DNA of 46,207 nt from an uncultured Saprospiraceae bacterium (GCA_937959275.1 CALGLU010000130.1:1-46207), one strand, 5' to 3'; counted from the first letter of the stretch, positions 25,577 to 35,735 are shown. The notes: generated by a model from the letters alone, not told the origin. Program-made: numbers and translations.

Positions 25577-25999
25577 TTATGATGAAGGATTAGAAACAAT
25601 TTTGTCTTGATCATTTAGAAGAGATTCAAAAAAGTCTTGTTCTAAGAACTTGGTTCTGAAGCCTTTTATGAGCGGTTCTTGTTCTACTTTATTCACATCA
25701 CCTTCATTCTTAGTCGTAGAGACTATGTAGATGGGTGGAATGATATCATGTGCAAATTCAGCTTTTAAATCATCAAGAAAATCGAAACCAGACTTCTCAG
25801 GCATATTCAAATCAACAAAAATAAAATCAGGCCATTTTTTTGAATCGCTGTCAGCAAAAATTGCTTTCATGTGCTCTACTGCCTCATTGACTTCGAAGAA
25901 GAAGACTAGATTCTCCTTATGAAAACCTGCAGACTCTGCCATTTCCCGATGGTAAACATGGGATGCATAATCATCATCAATAAATAACAGCTTACTCAT
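25577..25999 (-). CDS. Stand-alone response regulator receiver domain
   Basis: This 140-residue protein is a single CheY-like receiver. The acidic pocket is DDD at 8-10, the phospho-acceptor is Asp63 in FIFVDLNMPEKSGFDFLDDL, and the switch Thr/Ser lies in IYIVSTTKNEGDV. The usual Lys-Pro pair after beta-5 is not obvious; the region reads LIKGFRTKFLEQDFF, so a Lys may be kept without Pro. There is no output domain. In Bacteroidota such proteins usually relay signals between hybrid kinases. No histidine kinase gene is adjacent. Confidence 0.88.
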   Translation of the reverse strand: MSKLLFIDDDYASHVYHREMAESAGFHKENLVFFFEVNEAVEHMKAIFADSDSKKWPDFIFVDLNMPEKSGFDFLDDLKAEFAHDIIPPIYIVSTTKNEGDVNKVEQEPLIKGFRTKFLEQDFFESLLNDQDKIVSNPSS

Positions 26000-26101
26000 A
26001 ATATGTCGAAAAACGCTCCGAAGTTAAAAATATTTGTTTGACTATCTAACCTGATTGCATCTAAATACAGTAATGTAAATGTACATAATAACCGTGTTAT
26101 G

Positions 26102-27673
26102 CTAAGTATTTGTGGTCTTCACGCAAGAATATGACTTTTGCGTAAATTCAAACTTAGTTTCTTTTGCCTCAGATTTATAAACCACGCCATCATCATTGAC
26201 GATTTCTAATGTTCCTTTTTGAGCCATAAATGATCCTCTGACTTCACGACAATATTGATACAGCATATCCAAACTAAACTCTTTTAAGTGAGTTCGATAG
26301 ATCTCCGTTTGCTTTAGAGCTACATAAAACCAACCTCGACGATACCATGCAACTGACATAAAAATAGTATCAAACAACTTCCCAATAGCCATCCCTATCC
26401 ATACACCAGTAAAATCCATATCCATTGGGAAAGCTAAATACCAAGCAAAAGCGATTGTCAAAATATTTCGACCTATAATACTGCTAATCATCGCAGGCTT
26501 GGTATCTCCTGCACCTCTCATAGACCCCGTCACAACTAAGGCAATGGCATACAGTGGCAAGACCGACATATTCCATTTGAAAAAGGATGTAGCACTTGAT
26601 ACAATCAAAGCATTGGCAGACGGATCAAATAGCCTAATGAAAAATTCTGAAAATAATTAGACCGGTACGACGAATATCACCATCACAATGACACCAAAAA
26701 CGATTAGTATGTTGCCTTTATAAAATGCTAGCTTCGTTTGCCACTTCCCTATAGCTTGTCCAATCAAACTGGTACCCGCTACATTAATCCCCAAGACTGG
26801 CTGCATCACTAAAGACTCTATCTGAATCCCTATCGCAAAGGCTGCAGCACCTAAGGTACCAATTGACGTCGCTGTGACTAGCTTGAGGACAACTACATTC
26901 CCTACATGTCTAAAAAAGCCTTGCACACCAGAAGGAATGCCAATGTTCAATATGTCTTTTATCATTTGCCAATCAGGCGTCCAATTCCCTTCTAAAATCT
27001 TGACAACATTGCGGCCTGAATAGAACAACCAAAATCCAAACACCATCAGTATGCCTCTGGCCAAAAAGGTCCCAATGGCAGCGCCTGTCACGCCAAATGC
27101 CGGTATCACCCACCAACCAAATATAAAGGCATAGTTAAAACACACATTTAAAACAATCAAAACAATTGTCATCAACAATGGCGTGAAGGTATCTCCTGCC
27201 CCTTGCATGAGTCGGGATTGAATAAAATTCAACAACAAAAATGGAGAAGAAATGAAAATCACTTTCAAATACTCAACGGCGAGCCCAATCGCTTCTTCAC
27301 TCCCACCGCTCTCCATAAATCGAACCAATGGCTCAGCCAGAAAAAATCCCAGCACACCTAGAAGTAGTGAAATGATAAAGCCTGACAGGAGAGATTGTCG
27401 AGTGACGACACTCATACGGGCATGATCTCGACTGCCTTTCGCTTGTGCGATAAGACTTATCGCTCCACCTGCCACAGACATCACGGTCACAAACAATAAA
27501 ATCCTCACTGTATTACCTAAGCCAATCGCTGCAATTTCAATAGGGCCCAAGCGACCGACCATAATGGTATCGATCACAGTTACCATTGTTTGTAGCAAAT
27601 TGCTCAGCAGGACTGGAAAAGAAAGAAAAGTAATTTGCTTTAGTAAGCTTTTGTCAACCATATACTCTACCAC
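26102..27673 (-). pseudogene. MATE-family efflux transporter interrupted by one in-frame TAA
   Basis: Two open segments in the same frame, 27673-26657 (338 codons) and 26656-26102 (184 codons), are separated only by a TAA at 26659-26657. Together they form a MATE transporter with an unusual C-terminal tail of about 75 residues. The first part has ITFLSFPVLLSNLLQTMVTV and IDTIMVGRLGP (N-terminal MATE signature), the RLMQGAGDT loop and about eight membrane helices. The second continues with LFSEFFIRLFDPSANALIVS, GSMRGAGDTKPAMIS and further helices. The RGAGDT loop repeats the one in the first half, as expected for the MATE internal duplication. MATE proteins export drugs or metabolites using Na+ or H+. 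The gap, reading VVPV-stop-LFSEFF, shows no frameshift. Either a recent nonsense mutation, a sequencing error, or readthrough explains it. Confidence 0.85.
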
Positions 27674-28047
27674 AAAGAAACAAAATATTAATCCAGCTAC
27701 TCAATTCATGAATGATAAGTATGTATAAGATATTGCATTCCCTAAAAGTCAGATTTATTCCACGCGTCTTAAATGCCAAAGAATACCTGCGCCGCTGTCC
27801 GTTGAGTGAATTTAGGGCGAGCATAGCATATTGGAATTGAATACCGTTTGAGCAATTTGTCATACATACCAATGATAAGCTCCAATCGCAGAATAAGTAG
27901 ACCTCAAGATCATACTACGATTGCAAAAAAGAAGTCTAGAGACCTCATAAAAGAGTTAAATCAGCAATTATTTCAATTTATAGTTTACTTGTTGTTACGT
28001 CAATTATATTGTAGTCTATATATTCGCAGCTCATTAAATCCTTTCGA
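27674..28047. other. 374-nt divergent intergenic region
   Basis: It lies between the MATE gene (minus) and the FAH-family gene (plus). TATATTCG close to the FAH-family start is one base away from the -7 consensus. The small open frames here have no recognisable features, and I see no strong repeat or RNA structure. Confidence 0.5.
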
Positions 28048-28902
28048 ATGAAATTACTGCGCTATGGAGATAAGGGAAAAGAAAAACCCGGTGTTGAGTT
28101 TGAAGGTATTCGCTTTGACTGCTCTAAATTCTTTAAGGATTGGGACAATGAATTTTTCATAAATGATGGCATTGAAAAATTGAGAAAAGTCATGAACACC
28201 GAGACCCTCAATAACATAAAAGAAACGCATCGGTGGGGAGCTCCGATTGCACGACCTGGTATGGTCATCTGTGTGGGGCTCAATTATTCGGACCACGTCA
28301 AAGAATCTGGTTTTGAAATCCCTACTGAACCAGTCATATTCATGAAGCCGACCAATACAGTCGCCGGACCATTTGATCCTGTCATCATTCCTCCCGGTGC
28401 TGAGGCTGTGGATTGGGAAATTGAGTTAGGCATCGTCCTTAATAAGAATGTCTATAGACTGAATAGTGAAGAAGAAGCTGAAGAAGCGATAGCAGGTTAT
28501 ACGATTATTCATGATATATCAGAGCGTCATTATCAGCTGGAGCGAGGAGGTCAATGGGTCAAGGGTAAAGGAAGTCCAGGCTTTTGTCCCGTTGGTCCCT
28601 ATCTAGTGACTAAAGATGAAATCGAAAATGTACTTGACCTGACGATGACTTTGGACATAGGTGAGGAGCGTATGCAAGATGGCAGTACGGCGAATATGAT
28701 TTTTAAACCAGCGTTTATAGTACATTATATATCACAATTTATAGCACTTGAAGCTGGTGATTTAATCTCAACAGGAACACCACATGGTGTCGGCACAGGC
28801 ATGGACCCTAAACGATTTATGAAAGCCGGAGAAACCACAACATTAGAAATTGAAGGCCTAGGACAGCAGCAGCAATACTTTAGAGCTGCACCTAAGACTT
28901 AA
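28048..28902 (+). CDS. Fumarylacetoacetate hydrolase (FAH) family protein
   Basis: This 284-residue protein has the FAH C-terminal catalytic fold: MVICVGLNYSDHVKESG, PVIFMKPTNTVAGPFDPVI, the metal-binding pair in VDWEIELGIVL (two Glu) and the Asp in IIHDISERHYQ, then GKGSPGFCPVGPYLV and LISTGTPHGVGTGM near the C-terminus. Bacterial members cleave or hydrolyse C-C bonds of 2,4-dioxo acids, for example 2,4-diketo-3-deoxy-L-fuconate, or act as ureidoglycolate lyase. The sequence alone does not choose between these. It is monocistronic. Confidence 0.9.
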   Translation: MKLLRYGDKGKEKPGVEFEGIRFDCSKFFKDWDNEFFINDGIEKLRKVMNTETLNNIKETHRWGAPIARPGMVICVGLNYSDHVKESGFEIPTEPVIFMKPTNTVAGPFDPVIIPPGAEAVDWEIELGIVLNKNVYRLNSEEEAEEAIAGYTIIHDISERHYQLERGGQWVKGKGSPGFCPVGPYLVTKDEIENVLDLTMTLDIGEERMQDGSTANMIFKPAFIVHYISQFIALEAGDLISTGTPHGVGTGMDPKRFMKAGETTTLEIEGLGQQQQYFRAAPKT

Positions 28903-28927
28903 TCGTTCAATTCTCCTAATAGTATGA

Positions 28928-28954
28928 CTATTCAAACTTCGTATGCCTGAATAG
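28928..28954. repeat. Hairpin with ACTTCGT in the loop
   Basis: CTATTCA (28928-28934) pairs with TGAATAG (28948-28954); the 13-nt loop contains ACTTCGT. It sits 26 nt after the FAH-family stop and has no T-run. It may act as a 3'-end hairpin or be a REP-like element. Confidence 0.4.
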
Positions 28955-29311
28955 AGAACACCCTGTTGCTTTGTTGAATTCATAAACTAGGCTCAGGTTC
29001 GGTATGATAGCCAGTGTCTCAAGAATAACTATCAAGGCAGGTTCTGTAGCGACATGCATGTGTGAAATTCGCCAATAGCAATAGTCAATTTTATCTTGAC
29101 AGACCACTAATCACAGTTACTGAAATACAAAACGGTCAATCTATGTTAAAATTGATGTCACACCAACTACATTAATATTTATAGAATACCTTATTAAAAC
29201 ATTCAATACGACAACGTTTTGTAGGCAATTTGTAGGTCATATATGTACATTATTATGAATTCGTATATACATTGTAGGTTTCCAATTCTGGAGTCAAGTT
29301 TAAAATTATCT

Positions 29312-29319
29312 TATTTTTG
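29312..29319 (+). promoter_or_regulatory. Candidate -7 element before a possible small ORF
   Basis: TATTTTTG matches TAnnTTTG and lies 42 nt before the ATG at 29362. It is weak evidence alone in A/T-rich DNA. Confidence 0.25.
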
Positions 29320-29361
29320 ACACAACGTTTGAAAGTTGTATGCCCACAATCTTTTGCTGTT

Positions 29362-29514
29362 ATGAAATCGCCAAACACCCCTAGCTCTAAAATTTCTGAG
29401 TTATTAGAAAAATTAGAAACGTTAACTATAGACAACAATATTTGTCTTCAAAAATCTCAAGAGATTATAGAGAAAACAAAAAATATCGTTTTGAGAAGCT
29501 CAAAGTTTTTATAA
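29362..29514 (+). CDS. Possible small helical protein, 50 residues
   Basis: The ATG at 29362 opens a 50-codon frame (an upstream in-frame start at 29317 adds 15 residues). The product begins MKSPNTPSSKISELLEKLE and is rich in Lys/Glu/Leu/Ile with heptad-like spacing, suggesting a short amphipathic helix or coiled coil. It has no signal peptide and no recognised family. Support is limited to the helical pattern and a -7-like site upstream; it could be chance. Confidence 0.3.
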   Translation: MKSPNTPSSKISELLEKLETLTIDNNICLQKSQEIIEKTKNIVLRSSKFL

Positions 29515-29792
29515 TCTGTCCTGTCTTCAAAGCAACATGCTCAGTTTTTCCAAAACAGCTTTTTGTTACACCTGTTTACCTTTGTAGTTCAATCAACCCG
29601 CTACTCAGTTTACACTACTAATCTTAGATTACGATTAAGTCATAATAAATACTTAGTTAGCCTTTACCACCATAGATAAATCAAGCCTGACTTAATATTT
29701 ACTATATCTATCAAAAAGGCAGTCCACCATATCTATCCGACTAGCGTCAAGTATACGGATAAACGGATCAATCATAGTCTTAAATTAATGGA

Positions 29793-31112
29793 TCAATTAA
29801 ACACCCCAACTAGCCAATCAATCTCTGTTTTTGTGTTTAATAAATTGTAAATGGCATTGACTCGTGAAAAAGCTACATTGAGATATTGCGTCTGAATTGT
29901 TCTGTAATCTAGAGATGTAATTTGGCCTAATTTAAATCGCTCTTCACTGATCTCCAAGTTACGTTCTGCCAGCCTAATTTGTTCTTCTGTTAGCCCTAGC
30001 AGCGATTTCTGATTATCGTAATTGGCAACTAAAATATCGAGCTGATTCGATAACTGCATGGTTGTTTCAAGAATGTCTAGTTGATTAATTTCTTGCTGAA
30101 TGTTGGCGTTGTCTATATTTGCATTAGTCACTCCTCCATTGTACAAGTTCCAGTTTAGATTAGCCCCAACTGACGCATTAAGCCGATTACTAAACACGCC
30201 TTTTGTTGTAAACCTAGCTTGGCTATCTTCTTTTAAAAATTTAAAGAAATTTTCTGAAAAGCCAAGTGATGCATTGACACCAAGTGTAGGTTTGCGAGCA
30301 GTCTTTTCTAAATCTGCATTTAAGGCATTCAACTCAGACATAATTTGAAGTGAGCGTAACGTTGGACTGTTTTCTACAAACAGAGATTTCAGCTTTTCAA
30401 TATCTAAGGTCTCAACATCAACTTGCAATCTCTCAGGGTACTCATAAACCATATCCGTTGGAATGCTTAATATAGAATTGACATTTCGTTTAGCAATATC
30501 TATTTGATTGAGCTGGGATACAAGATTTGTCGAGTCAGAAAAGAGTGCATCTTCAAATTGAATTAAGTTAAAACTATTGCTCGTCCCAAATTCTTTGCGC
30601 ACCTCCTCATAGGCCAATCTATCTCTAGACAATGAGATCAGCTCTTTCAAGACAGTCAATCTTTCTTGTTGCAGTAAGACTGTATAATAAGCCTGAATAA
30701 TATCTCGAATGACAGTATGCGCATTGGCACTCTGCAATCGTTTTTGTTGCTCTACTGCTAGTTCTAACTGGTCTTTTACGACGGCTACCCGACCACCACT
30801 CAAGACTAACCAATTCGCATCAATCGTACCACCCAAGCCACTTGTTAAGATTGGCAGATTGATAAAACTAGCTGGATTGTTATCATTAACAGCTGACAAA
30901 GAAAAGCTTCCATTCAAATCTACGGTGGGACCTTTCCCTGCTCTGGCCCAGCTATCATTATTTTCAGCAATCCGAATATTTGCTTCATCAATTTTAATCT
31001 GAAAATTTTCTTCTAGACCAATTGAAATAGCTTTTTCAAGTGTCATCGGATCCTGTGCAACCACTTGATTTACAAGAAAGAAAAATAGTAGAATGACATT
31101 CAGTTTAATCAT
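29793..31112 (-). CDS. TolC-family outer-membrane efflux channel
   Basis: This 439-residue protein has a signal peptide (MIKLNVILLFFFLVNQVVAQ) and the repeated outer-membrane efflux protein layout. LEKAISIGLEENFQIKIDEANI opens the first repeat. The second repeat includes ANLNWNLYNGGVTNANIDNA and ends with RNLEISEERFKLGQITSLDYRTIQTQYLNV. Long alpha-helical stretches would form the periplasmic tunnel. Its ATG overlaps the stop of the upstream RND gene by 4 nt (ATGA), so it is the last gene of a translationally coupled adaptor-pump-channel operon. Confidence 0.92.
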   Translation of the reverse strand: MIKLNVILLFFFLVNQVVAQDPMTLEKAISIGLEENFQIKIDEANIRIAENNDSWARAGKGPTVDLNGSFSLSAVNDNNPASFINLPILTSGLGGTIDANWLVLSGGRVAVVKDQLELAVEQQKRLQSANAHTVIRDIIQAYYTVLLQQERLTVLKELISLSRDRLAYEEVRKEFGTSNSFNLIQFEDALFSDSTNLVSQLNQIDIAKRNVNSILSIPTDMVYEYPERLQVDVETLDIEKLKSLFVENSPTLRSLQIMSELNALNADLEKTARKPTLGVNASLGFSENFFKFLKEDSQARFTTKGVFSNRLNASVGANLNWNLYNGGVTNANIDNANIQQEINQLDILETTMQLSNQLDILVANYDNQKSLLGLTEEQIRLAERNLEISEERFKLGQITSLDYRTIQTQYLNVAFSRVNAIYNLLNTKTEIDWLVGVFN

Positions 31113-34100
31113 ACAAACAACTCAGAAATTTTAAATGTCAATACGACATAAGCAACAAAGCCAATAAAAGCGACTATTGCTGCAATTAAATACAAGGGCA
31201 AATTTGCGACTCTGCTCGGCGTAGCGGGCTCGACAGCCAATGCATCGATTGGCTCCCCTTCCCAAATCGACAAGGCCGTTCTTTTAATCCGATTTGTGAT
31301 GACCAACAAAGCTGGCGTTAATACTAATAATATAAATGTGCCGACCATCAGACCAAAGGCAACAGAGATTGCCATTGGTATCAAAAACTGAGCTTGAATG
31401 CTTTTCTCCAATAACAAAGGACCTAGTCCTGCTACAGTTGTTATTGACGTCAATGTGATCGGACGAAATCTGGACAAGCCTGTTTTGTACAATGCATCTT
31501 TATAGGGCATCCCTGACTTTACGTTCTGATTCAGGGACGTAATGAAGACCAATACATCATTAATAAAAATACCAATTAAAGCAATGGCACCTAGTATAGA
31601 AAACATACTGATCGGTCTATCCATCAAATAGTGCCCTAGCCCGACGCCAATGAATGCAAATGGCATTAAAGCAAAGACAATCAAGGTCTGACTCACTGAT
31701 TTAAAGGTCAACACAATGATGAAAAACATCAACATCATTGTAATCGGAAACACCACTTTACCCGACTCTGCAGTTTTTTGATTTTCTCTTTCTTGACCTT
31801 CAAAACCTACTTGTACACTTGGATACTTCTGCAGAATTTTTGGAAGTATAATGTTTCTGATATCAGCATTCACATCACTCACTGAGGCTCTATCATTGGC
31901 CATATCTGCAAATACATTTATCTCCCTCTGACCCGAGATATGATTTATATTCACAATGCCTCTTTTTGTTTTAAATTCAGCCAATTCAGATAAGGGGACA
32001 GACTGTCCAGAAGCTGATCGTATCCTCATTTTTGACAAGTCACTTAAATCATTGCGATCATCGAGCTTATATCTAACCCACACCTTTACTTCGTCTTCCC
32101 CTCTTTGTAAGCGCTGAACCTCAGCACCAAAAAAGCCTTGTCTGACATACCTGATAATATCTGAGAGAGTAAAGCCTAGGTTATATGCTTTGGGTTTCAA
32201 TACAAGACTTATTTCTTTATTCCCTTCTTGATTAGAATCACCAATGTCTGCCAAGTCCTCAATAGAGCGAATTTCATTTTTTAATTCCTCTGCAGCAAGA
32301 AGCAGTTGGTCTTCATCTTTACTCAATAATGAAATTGAAACCGGTTGACCAAATGGACTAAGAGAACCAAAGGTCAATTTTTCTGCTTCTGGAATGGGAC
32401 CTGCTTTTTCGCGGATAGCAGCGGTGACCATCCGATTGCTGATCGTTTGTCGATTCTCGCCATCCATGAGAAAGACGGTTAACGATGACTGATTTGTGGT
32501 TGGCCCCTCATTCCTCAATATAAATTGTATAATATCCCCGTCTCCGCCAAAATGTTCTTCTTTAAAATCTTCATTGACTTCCTTTGCTGCTGCCTCAAGT
32601 TTATCCATAACGCTGGATGTCACAGCAATAGGGACACCTGCCTGCATCTCTAAACTAATGGATATGACATCGGCTGGAATATTTGGAAAAAATGTACTCC
32701 GGATTAGACCTCCTTGAAAGGCACCAACAAACATCATCAAGCCTGCCACACAAATGGCAACTGTCGGAAAACTATACTCCATCGCCCATCTCAATAAAGG
32801 GCCATACATCTTAGTACGTAAAAAATCCATTACCCAATCAAAGCCTTTGGAAATAATATTCTTTTGCTCATGCCCTTCTTTCAATGCTTGTGAGTGAGCA
32901 ACATGCGCGGGTAAAATTAAAGCACCTTCTACTAATGAGAAAATGAGACAAAAAATAACAACCACAGCCATTGTGGAAAAGAAATCACCGATTGCTCCAC
33001 CTAAGAAAAAGAAAGTCCCAAATGCCACACAAGTCGTTAGAATGGCTGCGAAGACAGCTGGGAAGACTTCCATTGTTCCTTCTAATGCTGCTTGCAAAGG
33101 AGGTAGTCCTTCTTCATACTTTTGATAGATACTTTCAGCTATCACGATCCCGTCATCGACGAGTATTCCAATGACTAAAATCATAGCGAAAGAAGACACC
33201 ACATTGTAGGTGATACCAAAATATTCGGCACAGAAAAACATGCCAGCAAATGAAATCGGAATCGCAATCGCCACCCAAAAAGCTAAGCGCCAATGGAGGA
33301 ACATCGCCAATAAAATGAGCACGATACCAAAGCCAATCAAACCATTCTCTCGAAGGGTATCTAGCCTTGCTTTTATCACTTGAGATTGATCCGAAATAAC
33401 TGTAGCTTGAATTTCTGAATTATTCGTATTGAAGTCTTCAATGTAAGTTGTGATTTGTTGTGCAATACCAATCATGTCTTCTTCATAGGTACTACTTACC
33501 GTCAATATCACGGAAGGCTTATTATCAAGAAATGATCTCACAGGAGAATCCTCCCAAGTATCACGGACGTCAGCTACTTGATGCAGGCGGATCACGCCTC
33601 CAGTGGCATTACTTCGAAGCACGATATTCTCAAAATCCTTAGCGAAGTATTGCTTGTTATCAGCTCGAATGATCAATTCTTCTTTCTCTGACTTAATAAC
33701 GCCACCTGTCGCTTCAAGGTTTGCATTGGAGATTGCTCTCACTGCTTCGTCGAAAGTCATAGACATGGATCTCAGGTCTGATTCTCGAAATGCAATTTCG
33801 ATCTCTTCTTCAGGGAATCCATCAATTTGCACTTTTGATATGCCATCTTTTGCAAGCAACTCATCTTCAATATCCCTGGCATATCGTTTTAATGTTTTCA
33901 AATCGACATCTCCTGACAAGGAAAAATTAATGGCTTGTGTGATCTCTTCCAGTTTAAAAACCACTAGCGGTTCCATACCTACAGGGAATGATGGAATTCT
34001 GTCAATAGCATTTTTGATATCTAGTTGTACAAGATCGGCATCAAAGTCTGGCATGACCTCCACTGTAACAGTCGCTGCATTTTCAGAGGAGATGGATGTT

Positions 34101-34342
34101 GTTCGCTCTACCCCAGTAACACCGACTAGGTTTTCTTCAATTTTTGTGACAACACCTTCTTCCATTTCTTCAGGAGAAGCACCCGGATATATCGACTGAA
34201 TAACAATAAAACGACTCGGCACCTCTGGAAAAAATGATGACTTCATGCGCATTGCACTCGTCAAGCCAACAATCAAAATGAAAAGCATCAGAATGTTACC
34301 CGCCAAAGGATTTTTAATCATATAGTCTACTATCCCTCTCAT
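31109..34342 (-). CDS. RND efflux pump inner-membrane transporter (AcrB/AcrD/AcrF family)
   Basis: This 1077-residue protein is full length for the family. It opens with VDYMIKNPLAGNILMLFILI, has porter-domain blocks such as IQSIYPGASPEEMEEGVVTKIE, and about 12 membrane helices in two halves. Helix 4 carries the proton-relay acidic pair in VIGILVDDGIVIAESIYQKY. Later helices include FSILGAIALIGIFINDVLVF and LTSITTVAGLGPLLL. It would export drugs or other amphipathic compounds using the proton gradient. The N-terminal start and C-terminal stop both overlap neighbours by 4 nt (adaptor upstream, TolC downstream). The substrate range cannot be read from sequence. Confidence 0.95.
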   Translation of the reverse strand: MRGIVDYMIKNPLAGNILMLFILIVGLTSAMRMKSSFFPEVPSRFIVIQSIYPGASPEEMEEGVVTKIEENLVGVTGVERTTSISSENAATVTVEVMPDFDADLVQLDIKNAIDRIPSFPVGMEPLVVFKLEEITQAINFSLSGDVDLKTLKRYARDIEDELLAKDGISKVQIDGFPEEEIEIAFRESDLRSMSMTFDEAVRAISNANLEATGGVIKSEKEELIIRADNKQYFAKDFENIVLRSNATGGVIRLHQVADVRDTWEDSPVRSFLDNKPSVILTVSSTYEEDMIGIAQQITTYIEDFNTNNSEIQATVISDQSQVIKARLDTLRENGLIGFGIVLILLAMFLHWRLAFWVAIAIPISFAGMFFCAEYFGITYNVVSSFAMILVIGILVDDGIVIAESIYQKYEEGLPPLQAALEGTMEVFPAVFAAILTTCVAFGTFFFLGGAIGDFFSTMAVVVIFCLIFSLVEGALILPAHVAHSQALKEGHEQKNIISKGFDWVMDFLRTKMYGPLLRWAMEYSFPTVAICVAGLMMFVGAFQGGLIRSTFFPNIPADVISISLEMQAGVPIAVTSSVMDKLEAAAKEVNEDFKEEHFGGDGDIIQFILRNEGPTTNQSSLTVFLMDGENRQTISNRMVTAAIREKAGPIPEAEKLTFGSLSPFGQPVSISLLSKDEDQLLLAAEELKNEIRSIEDLADIGDSNQEGNKEISLVLKPKAYNLGFTLSDIIRYVRQGFFGAEVQRLQRGEDEVKVWVRYKLDDRNDLSDLSKMRIRSASGQSVPLSELAEFKTKRGIVNINHISGQREINVFADMANDRASVSDVNADIRNIILPKILQKYPSVQVGFEGQERENQKTAESGKVVFPITMMLMFFIIVLTFKSVSQTLIVFALMPFAFIGVGLGHYLMDRPISMFSILGAIALIGIFINDVLVFITSLNQNVKSGMPYKDALYKTGLSRFRPITLTSITTVAGLGPLLLEKSIQAQFLIPMAISVAFGLMVGTFILLVLTPALLVITNRIKRTALSIWEGEPIDALAVEPATPSRVANLPLYLIAAIVAFIGFVAYVVLTFKISELFV

Positions 34343-35469
34343 AAACTATTGGTTTGTACTTTCTGACCTCTAAATATACCACTTATCGTCCCTGTGATTA
34401 TCTTGTCTGAAGGGTCGATTCCTCTTGCATAGACTGTCGTTTCATCTTGCCTTATAATCTCTATCTCCTTGATGTTAACGACAGAATCTTGAACTGTATA
34501 TACTTTATTCTGATCGACGATGATTGATTTATCTAAGGGAATAACTGACTTTAATTCATTCGCGACAAGTTCACCTTTTAAATACATCCCATCTCTCAGT
34601 CCGCTCCCCCATACACTAATATAGATCGGGAGATTTTGTGTAACATCATCAATCACACGACTGATTCGGCTTACTTTCCCTTTCCATTCTTTGCCCAATT
34701 GTTCTGAAAATAGTGTAACACTTTGCCCTGTCTTAATATATTTTAAGTCGCCCAGGCTGACGGGAGCCTTTAATTCAAATCGACCTGTATTCATAATAGA
34801 GCCTAAATTCACCCCTAGATTGACGACTTGTCCCGGATAAATATTCGCACTTGTGATAACACCTGAAAAAGGCGCGTAAACTTTAAAATCTTTTAATCTA
34901 TTTTCAGCGCTCTTAATAGTAAAATATTGGTTGTAGATATTTTTACCTGCTACATAGTATTTCTCCTGATCAGAACTAATCTGAGGTAAATCCTTAACGT
35001 GCTGTTTAACATCAAATTGATCTAAATAGGCTTTCCATTTGCCAAAAGCATCAGGATAATCAAATTTTAAGTCAGGCATTATCTGGGTGATACTAGTCAT
35101 GAGTGCACTTCGTTGAGCTAAAAGACTCAGCTCTGCATCCTCACCATCAATATCAAATAGTAATTCGCCCTTTTCAACATAGGTCCCTTCCTTGAGTGTC
35201 TTCGAAGTAGACTTTAACACACCACTCGCCTCAGCAAAAAGATCTACTCGCTCATACGCAGTCAGTCGACCATCTAACGAAATGCTATTCACTATACTTT
35301 CTGGTGTAAATTGACTCACATTCACTATTCTCAATTGTTTCTTTGGCGCTTCATCTGATAGGGTCGACTTCTTCTGCTTGGACATGATCTGGTAGCTGAA
35401 TGCTCCAATTGCAAGAATGACAAAGGTCAGCAATAACGATAACAAAATCTTCCGAGTTGATTTCTTCAT
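34339..35469 (-). CDS. RND efflux periplasmic adaptor (HlyD/MFP family)
   Basis: This 376-residue protein has an N-terminal membrane anchor (ILLSLLLTFVILAIGAFSYQIM) with no lipobox. The lipoyl-type barrel half LKEGTYVEKGELLFDIDGED and its partner FKVYAPFSGVITSANIYPGQVV flank a helical hairpin, followed by beta-barrel and membrane-proximal domains (GQSVTLFSEQLGKEWKGKVSRI). It should dock the RND pump to the TolC-type channel. It is the first gene of the three-gene operon and its stop overlaps the pump start by 4 nt. A -7 element lies upstream. No regulator gene is adjacent. Confidence 0.92.
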   Translation of the reverse strand: MKKSTRKILLSLLLTFVILAIGAFSYQIMSKQKKSTLSDEAPKKQLRIVNVSQFTPESIVNSISLDGRLTAYERVDLFAEASGVLKSTSKTLKEGTYVEKGELLFDIDGEDAELSLLAQRSALMTSITQIMPDLKFDYPDAFGKWKAYLDQFDVKQHVKDLPQISSDQEKYYVAGKNIYNQYFTIKSAENRLKDFKVYAPFSGVITSANIYPGQVVNLGVNLGSIMNTGRFELKAPVSLGDLKYIKTGQSVTLFSEQLGKEWKGKVSRISRVIDDVTQNLPIYISVWGSGLRDGMYLKGELVANELKSVIPLDKSIIVDQNKVYTVQDSVVNIKEIEIIRQDETTVYARGIDPSDKIITGTISGIFRGQKVQTNSL

Positions 35470-35531
35470 TAAATTAAATATGAAACGTGTTTAATGTAGT
35501 GACTGTAATATTTGTCAATTCTAAATAACGT

Positions 35532-35539
35532 CAAAAATA
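35532..35539 (-). promoter_or_regulatory. Candidate -7 element of the RND efflux operon
   Basis: On the minus strand 35539-35532 reads TATTTTTG, matching TAnnTTTG, with a leader of about 57 nt to the adaptor ATG at 35469. No clear -33 partner is visible. Confidence 0.4.
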
Positions 35540-35723
35540 AGCAATTGATGCTTAATATCTGCATTAGCGAAATTGCCATTACATTTCAAGCAATGAAAGT
35601 AATTAAGACGTTTTAAAACAGTAAAAGTTTAACCAAATCCTCATAATTCAAATGATAAATTGAAGAAACAATGAGCCATTTATTAAGGTAATCTTAGAGT
35701 GCTGCGGATTATGTCTTAGTTGT

Positions 35724-35731
35724 TATCTTTG
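35724..35731 (+). promoter_or_regulatory. -7 element overlapping the start region of the YigZ-family gene
   Basis: TATCTTTG matches TAnnTTTG exactly and ends only 4 nt before the GTG at 35736. Bacteroidota start sites usually lie a few nt downstream of the -7 box, so the mRNA would begin at or near the GTG (leaderless or nearly so). Confidence 0.45.
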
Positions 35732-35735
35732 TGGA

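Larger units (their letters stand above)
28903..29792. other. 890-nt nearly gene-free region
   Basis: This is the longest gap in the window. It holds a hairpin with an ACTTCGT-containing loop (28928-28954), a candidate -7 element (29312-29319) and one possible small gene (29362-29514). The rest is A/T-rich with frequent stops in all frames; I see no transposon ends, tRNA or clear pseudogene in it. Confidence 0.55.

Noticed and set aside
24753-28902. HpaI aldolase, response regulator, MATE and FAH-family genes as one pathway
   Set aside because: The genes are on different strands with wide gaps and unrelated functions. The only link is that two enzymes act on keto acids.
33603-34199. 198-codon open frame opposite the RND pump gene
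   Set aside because: It lies entirely inside a full-length, well-conserved RND gene and has no plausible product.
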